From contig UQOH01000076.1 of the NCBI GenBank assembly GCA_900542625.1, forward strand, positions 1 through 9,337: DNA of 9,337 nucleotides. Reading direction: 5' to 3'. Positions 1-6,263 of this stretch are shown here, piece by piece. The translations under genes were made by a program, and so were the position numbers. The stretch is from an uncultured Fusobacterium sp. Its GTDB lineage: Bacteria > Fusobacteriota > Fusobacteriia > Fusobacteriales > Fusobacteriaceae. Below the pieces are notes generated by a model that saw nothing but the letters and a program-made list of their open reading frames with translations, made no database searches and was not told the origin of the DNA. The first letter of the stretch is position 1. Each line of letters starts with the position of its first letter.

Positions 1-1
1 C

Positions 2-661
2 GCAGTAAAATATTTTGATTTTCCTGTGATTATTGATACACAGATAAGAGCTTTGGCATTATATCAAACCTTTATTGACCCCAATATAAGAAATTTCTTC
101 TTTATGAAATATGATAATCTTATTGACGGAAGTATTATAGAAAATAATCAGCTTACAAGACCTATGATAAACTTGAATAATAAACTTGGTATAAACCATG
201 TTATTATTGAACTTAATTCAGAAAAATTCTGTCCTACATGTAAGAGAAGAGGATGTATAGAAACGATGATTTCATGTTCAAGCATAATAGGAGAGCTGAA
301 AGAGAAATATAAAAATCTTCCTGATGTAGTGAATGAATATGATAACAAAGGATTTGATTATCTTGTAGAAAGAGCAGAAGAGGGAGAAGTTGAAGAGTGC
401 CTGATATTAAAAAAGATAGCCGGCTATGCAGCACTGCTGATCTTTAATATAGACACTGTGTTTTCACTTGATAACTTTGTTATGTCAGGAAAGCTGTTTA
501 AGAGCCCGATATTTAAAAACTATTTGAAAATATCTCTTCAAAATTTACAGCTGACAGAGATAAGAGAGAATTTTGTGGTAAGTAAAATAAAAGAGGAAAA
601 AGAGTTCCTGGCATCAGCTTATCTTCCGATAAATTATTTGTTCTATAATTATAATTTTTAA
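2..661 (+). CDS. ROK-family protein, C-terminal part (5' end outside the window)
   Basis: The frame is open to the left edge, so the first GTG in it (base 26) is probably internal and the gene begins upstream. About 219 codons remain, against 300-400 in full ROK (repressor/ORF/sugar kinase) proteins. Family signs, numbered from the GTG: a segment IIDTQIRAL (2-10) that aligns with the ENDANAAAL motif carrying the catalytic Asp of ROK kinases; and INH followed by CPTCKRRGCIE (His58, Cys69, Cys72, Cys77), the zinc-binding signature of the family. The glycine-rich nucleotide loop (normally GTGIGAG) reads MKYDNLIDG, which is heavily altered. I therefore infer a regulator or sensor rather than an active sugar kinase. 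Any N-terminal winged helix would lie outside the window, so repressor versus orphan ROK protein cannot be settled. It lies 107 bases before the DJ-1-type gene, which has its own candidate promoter. Confidence 0.8.
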   Translation, partial: AVKYFDFPVIIDTQIRALALYQTFIDPNIRNFFFMKYDNLIDGSIIENNQLTRPMINLNNKLGINHVIIELNSEKFCPTCKRRGCIETMISCSSIIGELKEKYKNLPDVVNEYDNKGFDYLVERAEEGEVEECLILKKIAGYAALLIFNIDTVFSLDNFVMSGKLFKSPIFKNYLKISLQNLQLTEIRENFVVSKIKEEKEFLASAYLPINYLFYNYNF

Positions 662-705
662 ATTTAATTTTGCAATAAAATGTGATATAGTAATTTTACA
701 TATGG

Positions 706-735
706 TTGACACGGCATTTATAAAAGGGATGTAGT
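706..735 (+). promoter_or_regulatory. Candidate sigma-70-type promoter for the DJ-1/PfpI gene
   Basis: A consensus TTGACA -35 (706-711) is followed after 18 bases by TGTAGT (730-735), a 4/6 match to TATAAT. Transcription would begin near base 742, leaving a leader of about 27 bases with a strong GAGGAGG ribosome site at 757-763. A second possible -10, TGATATAGT with an extended TG (683-691), lies upstream but lacks a good -35. Identified by eye only. Confidence 0.45.
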
Positions 736-768
736 TTTATTGAATTATTAAGATTTGAGGAGGCAGAA

Positions 769-1311
769 ATGAAAAAAGTTTATGTATTATTAGCAGAGGG
801 ATTTGAAATTCTGGAAGCAGTAGCTCCCATTGATGTAATGAGAAGAGCAGGAATAAAAGTAGTTACTCTTTCACTTAATAAAACTTTAGAGGTAAATTCA
901 GCACAAAATATAATGGTAAAAGCAGATGACTTATTTGGAGATTATAAAGATGCAGATGGAATTTTCCTTCCTGGAGGATATTCCGGATATGAAAATCTTT
1001 TTAAATCTGATGAGGCAATGGCACTGACTAAATATTACCTTGACAATGGAAAATTAGTTGCAGCTATATGTGGAGCTCCTTCATCAATAGGAAGAAGAAG
1101 AATGATAGACGGCAGAAATATAACACTGCACTTTGGAACTCACGATCTTGTTAAAGACTTCTGTAATATAATAGATGAACCAATAGTAAGAGACGAAAAT
1201 CTTCTTACTGCAAGCGGTTCAGGATATTCACAGGATCTTGGATTTGCAATGCTTGAGTACTTAGCACCAGAAACTATTGCAAAAGTAAAAGAAGGAATGA
1301 CACTAAAATAA
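769..1311 (+). CDS. DJ-1/PfpI-family protein (DJ-1/YajL/ThiJ type)
   Basis: A 180-residue, single-domain cytoplasmic protein of the DJ-1/PfpI superfamily, at the usual length. The N-terminus LLAEGFEILEAVAPIDVMRR (7-26) closely matches the DJ-1/YajL start, with Glu16 at the position of the conserved Glu that tunes the nucleophile. LPGG (67-70) and AAICGAP (98-104) form the core, placing the reactive Cys101 at the nucleophile elbow. His121 follows in TLH, and ASGSGYSQDLGFAMLEYL-like sequence (148-165) matches the family's C-terminus. DJ-1/YajL relatives have been linked to oxidative-stress protection, chaperone activity and glyoxalase or deglycase chemistry; which applies here cannot be read from sequence. 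The ATG at 769 sits 5 bases after GAGGAGG. It appears monocistronic, with a promoter at 706-735 and a hairpin terminator immediately after the stop. It is not a PfpI protease by length or motif spacing. Confidence 0.9.
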   Translation: MKKVYVLLAEGFEILEAVAPIDVMRRAGIKVVTLSLNKTLEVNSAQNIMVKADDLFGDYKDADGIFLPGGYSGYENLFKSDEAMALTKYYLDNGKLVAAICGAPSSIGRRRMIDGRNITLHFGTHDLVKDFCNIIDEPIVRDENLLTASGSGYSQDLGFAMLEYLAPETIAKVKEGMTLK

Positions 1312-1337
1312 AAAAAGAGGCAGATGCCTCTTTTTTT
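1310..1337. terminator. Bidirectional intrinsic terminator between convergent genes
   Basis: GAGGC (1317-1321) pairs with GCCTC (1326-1330) around the loop AGAT. An A-tract (1310-1316) and a T-tract (1331-1337) flank the stem and can extend it. Read either way the stem ends in seven T residues, so it can stop the DJ-1 transcript on the plus strand and the isomerase transcript on the minus strand. It begins at the DJ-1 stop codon, and its T-tract includes two bases of the isomerase TAA (1338-1336). Confidence 0.9.
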
Positions 1338-2181
1338 AGTCTAATGTAAACTCATCAAGTGCTTTTTCAGCTGCTTTTTTTTCAGCCTTTTCAGCTTTGT
1401 GCTCTTTCCATTTTTTCTCACTTGCTCTTATAAATCTAGGGATAAATCCTTCTCTCTCTTCTTTAATTTCTTTTGTTTTTGGAGTATAAATCTGCTCTAA
1501 TTCACTTCTGTATTGAGCAACTTCAGTACCATATTCATCAAGAGTTTTTACAGGATATTTTTTAAGATTTGGATATTTAGCATCAAGCTCCTTATTCCAC
1601 TCATCTACTCTCTCTTTATTTAAAGAAAGAAGTAAGTCTGCATGCCCGGTAATTTTAACTTCTTTGATGATATCTCCTTTTTCAAGCTTTTTAATTCTGT
1701 CATAATCTCCCTGAGTTACAAATTCACCAAGGATAGTAAATCTTTTATTTAAAACATCAACAGGATAATAAGTGATAAAGAATTGAGAACCTGCTGTATC
1801 AGGTTGCTGCATATTTGCCATTGCAAGCATTCCAGGCTGATAGAAATCAAGCCAGTCTACAAATTCATCTTCAACACTGTATCCAGGAGTTCCATATCCG
1901 CTTCCGGTAGGATCTCCGCCTTGGATAAGAACATCTTCCTGTCTGTGGAAAACTGTATTGTCATAATATCCTCTAAGAGCAAGGTTAACAAAGTTTGCAA
2001 CGTTGATTGGAGCTGCTTCAGGATATAAATAAAACTCTATATTTCCCTGAGAAGTTACAAAAGTTGCTCTGATATCGTTATATTTTGCAAGGTCTGCGTT
2101 ATCCTTTTTTCCAAAGAAAGAACAACCTCCAAGCAAAAATATTGCTAATGTGACTAATAAAAGTTTAAAATATCTCTTCAT
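1336..2181 (-). CDS. Cyclophilin-type peptidyl-prolyl cis-trans isomerase, lipoprotein
   Basis: Predicted 281 residues. The start is placed at the ATG of 2181-2179 because GGAGGG lies 5 bases upstream and a classic lipoprotein signal peptide follows: MKRYFK, a hydrophobic stretch, then LLGGC with the lipidated Cys at 20. The open frame's earlier Met (2235) would add 18 hydrophilic residues ahead of the signal. Residues 37-180 form a cyclophilin domain: FHR (78-80, catalytic Arg80), IQGGD (86-90, Gln87), GMLAMAN (117-123) and GSQFFIT (131-137). The usual LDGKHTVFG segment reads LNKRFTILG. A Lys/Glu-rich, probably helical and coiled tail of about 100 residues (182-281) has no family I recognise. 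It should fold exported proteins at the cell envelope. The gene lies 64 bases after potC with no terminator seen between them, so it may be read from the pot transcript. A weak AT-rich -10 (2203-2198) could also serve it. Confidence 0.88.
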   Translation of the reverse strand: MKRYFKLLLVTLAIFLLGGCSFFGKKDNADLAKYNDIRATFVTSQGNIEFYLYPEAAPINVANFVNLALRGYYDNTVFHRQEDVLIQGGDPTGSGYGTPGYSVEDEFVDWLDFYQPGMLAMANMQQPDTAGSQFFITYYPVDVLNKRFTILGEFVTQGDYDRIKKLEKGDIIKEVKITGHADLLLSLNKERVDEWNKELDAKYPNLKKYPVKTLDEYGTEVAQYRSELEQIYTPKTKEIKEEREGFIPRFIRASEKKWKEHKAEKAEKKAAEKALDEFTLD

Positions 2182-2245
2182 AAATTCCCTCCAGTATAAT
2201 ATATAATTATTTCTTTTTGACTGTCTTAACTGCATTATAGTTTAT

Positions 2246-3019
2246 TTATTTCAAAAAATATTTTTGCAGTTTTGTTGTAGAAAGAGTAAGTACAGTTGCA
2301 AAACCTATAAATAATACAGATAATGCATTGATAACAGGTGACACTCCAAGTCTTATCATAGAATAAATTCTAAGAGGAAGAGTAGAAGAGCCCGGTCCTG
2401 CAACAAAGAATGTTGCCACAAAATCATCAAATGATAAAGTAAGTGCAATTAAAAATCCTGAAATAATTGCAGGCATAAGCATAGGAATAATTACCTTTTT
2501 TAATGTCTGCATCTCTGTTGCTCCCAAATCATAAGCAGCCTCTACAATAGAATAATCTATTTCAGCAAGTCTTGAAAGAACTATAAAAAGTACAAACGGT
2601 ATATTAAATGTTGTATGAACAATAAATATACTTGCAAGTCCAAGCTCAAGCTTTACAGTTACAAAAAGTATAAGAAGAGATACTCCCATAATAATATCAG
2701 GAACTATAAGAGGAAGATATCCTATAACTTCAAGATATTTTTTGTATTTAAAATTATACCAGTGCAGTCCGATTGCTCCCAGTGTACCAAGAGTTGTTGA
2801 AAGCATTCCGGAAAAAGCAGCTATGAAAATACTATATTTAAATGCTCTCCATATTTCATCAGAATACATGAAAAGCTCTTTATACCATTTCAGTGAAAAT
2901 CCATTCCATACCATAGATTTACTGTCATTAAAGGAATAAATAACCAGTACAACCAGAGGAAGATAAAAGAAAACCATTGAAAGCACAAAGAAAAATAATG
3001 AAGTTCTTCTTTTATTCAT
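2246..3019 (-). CDS. potC: Polyamine-type ABC transporter permease PotC
   Basis: Predicted 257 residues, close to the size of E. coli PotC. The start is the ATG at 3019-3017, preceded by GAGGTGG with a 5-base spacer; the longer frame from 3055 adds residues that lie inside the potB coding region. About six hydrophobic segments are visible: residues 7-29, 62-86, 98-121, 129-150, 180-200 and 228-247. The inner-membrane permease (EAA) motif is EAAYDLGA (160-167), the loop that docks onto the ATPase. The stretch LSFDDFVATFFVAGPG (195-210) is characteristic of PotC/PotI permeases. It forms the membrane channel with PotB for spermidine, putrescine or a similar substrate. The last 8 bases of potB (ATGAATAA) contain the potC start, indicating translational coupling. 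No potD follows; the next gene is the isomerase lipoprotein. Confidence 0.93.
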   Translation of the reverse strand: MNKRRTSLFFFVLSMVFFYLPLVVLVIYSFNDSKSMVWNGFSLKWYKELFMYSDEIWRAFKYSIFIAAFSGMLSTTLGTLGAIGLHWYNFKYKKYLEVIGYLPLIVPDIIMGVSLLILFVTVKLELGLASIFIVHTTFNIPFVLFIVLSRLAEIDYSIVEAAYDLGATEMQTLKKVIIPMLMPAIISGFLIALTLSFDDFVATFFVAGPGSSTLPLRIYSMIRLGVSPVINALSVLFIGFATVLTLSTTKLQKYFLK

Positions 3020-3851
3020 TGTTTCCACCTCTCTTCTTTGCAATAATAAATCCAAACATTATAATTGAAGTTATAATTATAAGGACAGATGAGATTGTAG
3101 AAGCCATAGGCCAGTTTCTTGTTTCAGTAAGGTGACGTGCAATTACGTTTCCAAGAAATATGGAATTTGCTCCTCCTACAAGTTTTGGTACAACATAAGA
3201 TCCAAGCATAGGAATAAAAGTAAATATTCCTGCAGTCATAATTCCGTTTTTAATATTTGGAATGAAAACTTTGAAAAATGCCTGTCTGTTTGTTGCCCCC
3301 AAATCTCTTGCTGCCTCAATAAGAGAAAAATCAAATTTTTCTATTGTAGAATATAAAGGCAGTATTGCAAAAGGCAGACTTGTATATACAGAGATTAAAA
3401 TTACAGCACCTGAGTTATATAAAAACTGCATAGGTTCATTTATAATCCCTATTTTTAATAAAAATGAATTTATAAATCCGTTGTTTCCAAGAATAGCCAT
3501 CCAAGCATATATTCTTATCAGGAAGTTTGTCCAGAAAGGGATAATAATAAGGTAAATATATTTTTCCCTGTGCTTTGAACGAACTATAAAATATGCTGTG
3601 GGTACTGCTATTATTAATGTAAAAATAGTTACCAGAATTCCCATCAAAAGAGTTTTGTAAACTATTTTCAGAAACATTGGATTTGCAAAAATCTTAAATG
3701 TTTCAAGAGAAAACTCAAGTTCAACTCCTCCATATATTCCTTTTTTCAGAAAAGAATATACAAGAACTATTCCCATGGGAATAAGGAAAAAAATCGTAAG
3801 CCATATTGTGATTGGTAAAGTATAAAAAACTCCTCTTTTATCTGTTTTCAT
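3012..3851 (-). CDS. potB: Polyamine-type ABC transporter permease PotB
   Basis: A 279-residue integral membrane protein, the usual PotB length. Hydrophobic segments lie near residues 10-33, 66-90, 98-121, 146-168, 203-225 and 251-272. The EAA loop is EAARDLGA (179-186), followed by FIPNIKNGI, as in other type I importers. IPFWTNFLIRIYAWMAILG (104-122) and GSYVVPKLVGG (217-227) are typical of PotB/PotH proteins. It pairs with PotC in the membrane and is powered by PotA. The ATG start lies within the last 14 bases of potA (ATGAAAACAGATAA), with GAGGT about 9 bases upstream inside potA, so the three pot genes overlap head to tail and are almost certainly one translationally coupled operon. Confidence 0.93.
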   Translation of the reverse strand: MKTDKRGVFYTLPITIWLTIFFLIPMGIVLVYSFLKKGIYGGVELEFSLETFKIFANPMFLKIVYKTLLMGILVTIFTLIIAVPTAYFIVRSKHREKYIYLIIIPFWTNFLIRIYAWMAILGNNGFINSFLLKIGIINEPMQFLYNSGAVILISVYTSLPFAILPLYSTIEKFDFSLIEAARDLGATNRQAFFKVFIPNIKNGIMTAGIFTFIPMLGSYVVPKLVGGANSIFLGNVIARHLTETRNWPMASTISSVLIIITSIIMFGFIIAKKRGGNNE

Positions 3852-4968
3852 TTGGCGTTACCTCAACAAGATAGCTGTCTTCAGAGTTCCAAGAGATATA
3901 TGCCTCTTCGTCCCATTTTACACTGCTTTCATCATCTTCGAAGAAAATAGCGTGCTGTTTAAAAGCTTTGAAAAGCATCTCTTTTTCTCCGTTAAGCCAT
4001 ACGAAATATTTACTTTGGAATCCTGTATAAATAACTTCATCAACATATACTTTAACCACATTATGGATTTTTCCAAGATTTTTAGGAAGATTTTTTGTAA
4101 CTCTTATCTTCTCAGGTCTCACAGATACTTTTACATGGTCTCCGATTCTTACCTTTCTGTCCATCTCAAAACGGATTTCTCCAAGTTTCTCATGCTTCAT
4201 AGTAGCACAAGTTTCACTGTCAATAGAAACAACCTCTCCTTCAAGGAAATTGTTTTCTCCAATGAAATCTGCAACAAACATATCTGCAGGAGATTCATAA
4301 ACCTCAGCAGGTGTTCCAACCTGAAGAACATTACCTTTGTTCATAATAGCAATTCTGTCTGAAATAGAAAGAGCTTCCTGCTGATCGTGAGTAATGAATA
4401 TAAATGTAATTCCTACTTCTTCATGAATATTATCAAGTTCAATAAGCAGATTTTGTCTTAATTTTGCATCAAGTGCAGAAAGAGGCTCATCAAGAAGAAG
4501 AACTTCCGGTTTGTTTACAAGTGCTCTTGCTATTGAAACTCTCTGCTGCTGTCCTCCTGAAAGCTGATTTGGTTTTTTATCTGCATGTTCTTCCAAATCT
4601 ATCATCTTAAGCATTTTCTTTACTTCTGCATCTATGTAATCAGAATCTTTTTTCTTTATTCTTAAAGGAAAAGCAATATTTTCGTAAACACTCAAATGCG
4701 GGAACAAAGCATATTTCTGAAATATTGTATTTGTTGACCTCATATTTGGAGGAAGTTTAGAAATATCCTTATTTCCCAAATATACAACTCCGCTGTCAGG
4801 CTCAATAAATCCTGCCAGTATTCTCAATAAAGTTGTTTTACCGCATCCTGATGGACCCAGAATAGAGAAAAACTCTCCTGCTTTAATTTCCAAGTTAATA
4901 TTTTTTAAAACTTGTACTCCGTCAAAAGATTTATTTAAATCTTTTATCACTATATCTTTTTTTTCCAA
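3838..4968 (-). CDS. potA: Polyamine-type ABC transporter ATP-binding protein PotA
   Basis: Predicted 376 residues (E. coli PotA is 378) when started at the TTG of 4968-4966. That TTG lies 5 bases after a strong GGGGAGG (4980-4974). The in-frame ATG at 5001 has no ribosome site, and the added residues would run over the likely -10 and leader. ATPase motifs in order: Walker A GPSGCGKT (38-45), Q-loop FQKYALFPH (83-91), signature LSGGQ (136-140), Walker B VLLLDEP with catalytic Glu161 (156-162), D-loop SALD (164-167) and switch His194. A C-terminal regulatory TOBE region follows, with VSVRPEKI (281-288). It is the cytoplasmic motor of the importer formed with PotB and PotC. The CysA/MalK-like architecture also occurs in ferric iron and sulfonate importers; the PotB/PotC neighbours make a polyamine-type substrate most likely. 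It is the first gene of the minus-strand operon. Confidence 0.93.
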   Translation of the reverse strand: MEKKDIVIKDLNKSFDGVQVLKNINLEIKAGEFFSILGPSGCGKTTLLRILAGFIEPDSGVVYLGNKDISKLPPNMRSTNTIFQKYALFPHLSVYENIAFPLRIKKKDSDYIDAEVKKMLKMIDLEEHADKKPNQLSGGQQQRVSIARALVNKPEVLLLDEPLSALDAKLRQNLLIELDNIHEEVGITFIFITHDQQEALSISDRIAIMNKGNVLQVGTPAEVYESPADMFVADFIGENNFLEGEVVSIDSETCATMKHEKLGEIRFEMDRKVRIGDHVKVSVRPEKIRVTKNLPKNLGKIHNVVKVYVDEVIYTGFQSKYFVWLNGEKEMLFKAFKQHAIFFEDDESSVKWDEEAYISWNSEDSYLVEVTPNENR

Positions 4969-5005
4969 TTCTACCTCCCCAACATAAAAAATGTACAGCA
5001 TTATA
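4966..5005 (-). promoter_or_regulatory. potA promoter -10, ribosome site and TTG start
   Basis: On the minus strand a perfect TATAAT lies at 5005-5000; the -35 region is poor. Transcription would begin near 4993, giving a leader of about 25 bases that ends in GGGGAGG (4980-4974), a 5-base spacer and TTG (4968-4966). TGTGATAAAAT lies directly before the TATAAT, so the sequence shows only a CRP-like half-site there. The start near 4993 falls downstream of the ATG at 5001, which further disfavours that codon. Confidence 0.6.
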
Positions 5006-5064
5006 ATTTTATCACATTTATTCGGGAAAATAAATATTTTACTTTTTTTTTACCAATGAAATTA

Positions 5065-5073
5065 TGATATAAT
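5065..5073 (+). promoter_or_regulatory. Extended -10 promoter candidate, upstream (P1), for the DUF1016 gene
   Basis: TGA followed by TATAAT (5068-5073) makes a perfect extended -10 on the plus strand; the -35 region is only a T-run. Transcription would start near 5080, giving a leader of about 120 bases. That leader includes an AT-rich 8-bp inverted repeat (5084-5091 with 5100-5107). Confidence 0.5.
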
Positions 5074-5157
5074 AGATAATGAGAATATTTTCAGAAAGAA
5101 AAATATTAGGTAAATAAAGATAATTATAAAGCAAAAATAAATTTTATCAAGCAATTG

Positions 5158-5166
5158 TGGTATAAT
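5158..5166 (+). promoter_or_regulatory. Extended -10 promoter candidate, proximal (P2), for the DUF1016 gene
   Basis: TGG followed by TATAAT (5161-5166) is a second perfect extended -10, 93 bases after the first. The -35 region is weak. Transcription would begin near 5173, leaving a leader of about 27 bases that carries the AAGGA ribosome site at 5183-5187. Confidence 0.5.
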
Positions 5167-5182
5167 TTAAGAAAAAATTTTT

Positions 5183-5216
5183 AAGGAATGTGATGTTGAA
5201 TGAACATAGAAATTAA
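5183..5216 (+). promoter_or_regulatory. Ribosome site better spaced for an overlapping 7-codon ORF than for the nuclease
   Basis: AAGGA (5183-5187) is 5 bases from an ATG at 5193 that opens a 7-codon frame (MLNEHRN, TAA at 5214-5216). The nuclease ATG at 5200 is 12 bases from the same site, in another frame and inside that mini-ORF. A stop codon (TGA, 5197-5199) directly precedes the nuclease ATG, so no in-frame upstream start exists. Translation of the nuclease may therefore be kept low or coupled to the short frame. Confidence 0.35.
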
Positions 5217-6198
5217 AAAAGATATATATGAAGAAATAAGAAATTTATTAAAATCTGCCAGAGAAAACATTGTTTTAAATGTAAATTCTACTATGACAAA
5301 AACTTATTTTTTAATTGGCAAAAGAATTGTAGAAGAAGAACAAAATGGAAATAAGAGAGCTGAATATGGAAAGAGCCTTTTAAAAACTCTTTCCCAAAAA
5401 TTATCTCAAGAATTTGGTAAGGGATTTTCAGAAACCAATTTAGAGCAAATGAGAAAATTTTATAAGGTTTACGGAATTCCTCAGACACTGTCTGAGGAAT
5501 TCAAACTAAGCTGGTCTCATTATCTTATTCTTATGAGAATGGACAATATTGCTGAAAGAAATTTTTATGAAATAGAAGCTGTTCAAAATAACTGGAGTTT
5601 GAGAGAATTAAGAAGACAGATAGATTCAGCTTTATATGAAAGATTGGTTTTAAGCAAAGATAAAGAAAAAGTTAAAGAGTTAGCTTTTAAAGGACAGATA
5701 ATAGAAAAACCTGAAGATGTTGTAAAAGAACCATATATTTTAGAATTTCTTGGATTAGAAGAGAAAAGCGGGTATTCTGAAAATAAATTAGAAACAGAAA
5801 TAATAAGCAGATTAGAAATGTTTTTGTTAGAATTAGGAAAAGGTTTTACTTTTGTAGGAAGGCAAGTTAGATTTACTTTTGATGAAAAACATTTCAGAGT
5901 AGATTTAGTTTTCTATAATAGATTACTTAAGTGTTTTGTTCTTATTGATTTAAAAATAGGAGAAGTTACTCATCAGGATTTAGGACAAATGCAGATGTAT
6001 GTAAATTACTACGATAGATTTGTTAAACTTTCAGATGAAAATAAAACAATAGGAATTATTATATGTAAGGATAAAAATGATACTCTTGTAAAAATGACTC
6101 TTCCTGAAGATAATAATCAGATTTTTGCAAGCAGGTATATGACTATTCTTCCATCTAAAGAAGATTTTAAGAAAATAATAGAAAAAGAAAATATATAA
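5200..6198 (+). CDS. PDDEXK nuclease-domain protein, DUF1016 (YhcG) family
   Basis: A 332-residue soluble protein with the two-part layout of the DUF1016/YhcG family. Residues 8-150 are the helical N-terminal domain: NSTMTKTYFLIGKRIVEEEQ (29-48), AEYGKSLL (54-61) and SETNLEQMRKFY (77-88), the usual family block. Residues about 195-325 are the PDDEXK domain: Glu200 in the lead helix, Asp235 in FRVDLVFYN, Asp250-Leu-Lys252 in the (D/E)xK position, and GQMQMYVNYYDR (262-273). All expected metal-binding positions are occupied, so the fold looks intact. The family's role is poorly defined; members occur as solitary genes and beside restriction-modification loci, but no such genes are in this window. 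Leu codons favour TTA over CTT about 2:1 by eye, while the next gene is nearer even. Together with its lone position this mildly suggests separate acquisition. Confidence 0.85.
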   Translation: MNIEIKKDIYEEIRNLLKSARENIVLNVNSTMTKTYFLIGKRIVEEEQNGNKRAEYGKSLLKTLSQKLSQEFGKGFSETNLEQMRKFYKVYGIPQTLSEEFKLSWSHYLILMRMDNIAERNFYEIEAVQNNWSLRELRRQIDSALYERLVLSKDKEKVKELAFKGQIIEKPEDVVKEPYILEFLGLEEKSGYSENKLETEIISRLEMFLLELGKGFTFVGRQVRFTFDEKHFRVDLVFYNRLLKCFVLIDLKIGEVTHQDLGQMQMYVNYYDRFVKLSDENKTIGIIICKDKNDTLVKMTLPEDNNQIFASRYMTILPSKEDFKKIIEKENI

Positions 6199-6263
6199 AA
6201 TTAAATAATAATTTATACAAGAATATATTAAAAACAGAATTTTTTAAGGAGGAACAATAGATA

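Noticed and set aside
3952..4362. 136-codon plus-strand frame opposite potA
   Set aside because: Antisense shadow of a fully motif-supported PotA; no recognisable domain and no ribosome site.
5000..5018. CRP-like site at the potA promoter, AATGTGATAAAA on the minus strand, shared with the palindrome at 7607-7636
   Set aside because: Only the left half-site is present; the right half is replaced by TATAAT. A similar half-site occurs at 681-687. Chance in AT-rich promoter DNA is sufficient.
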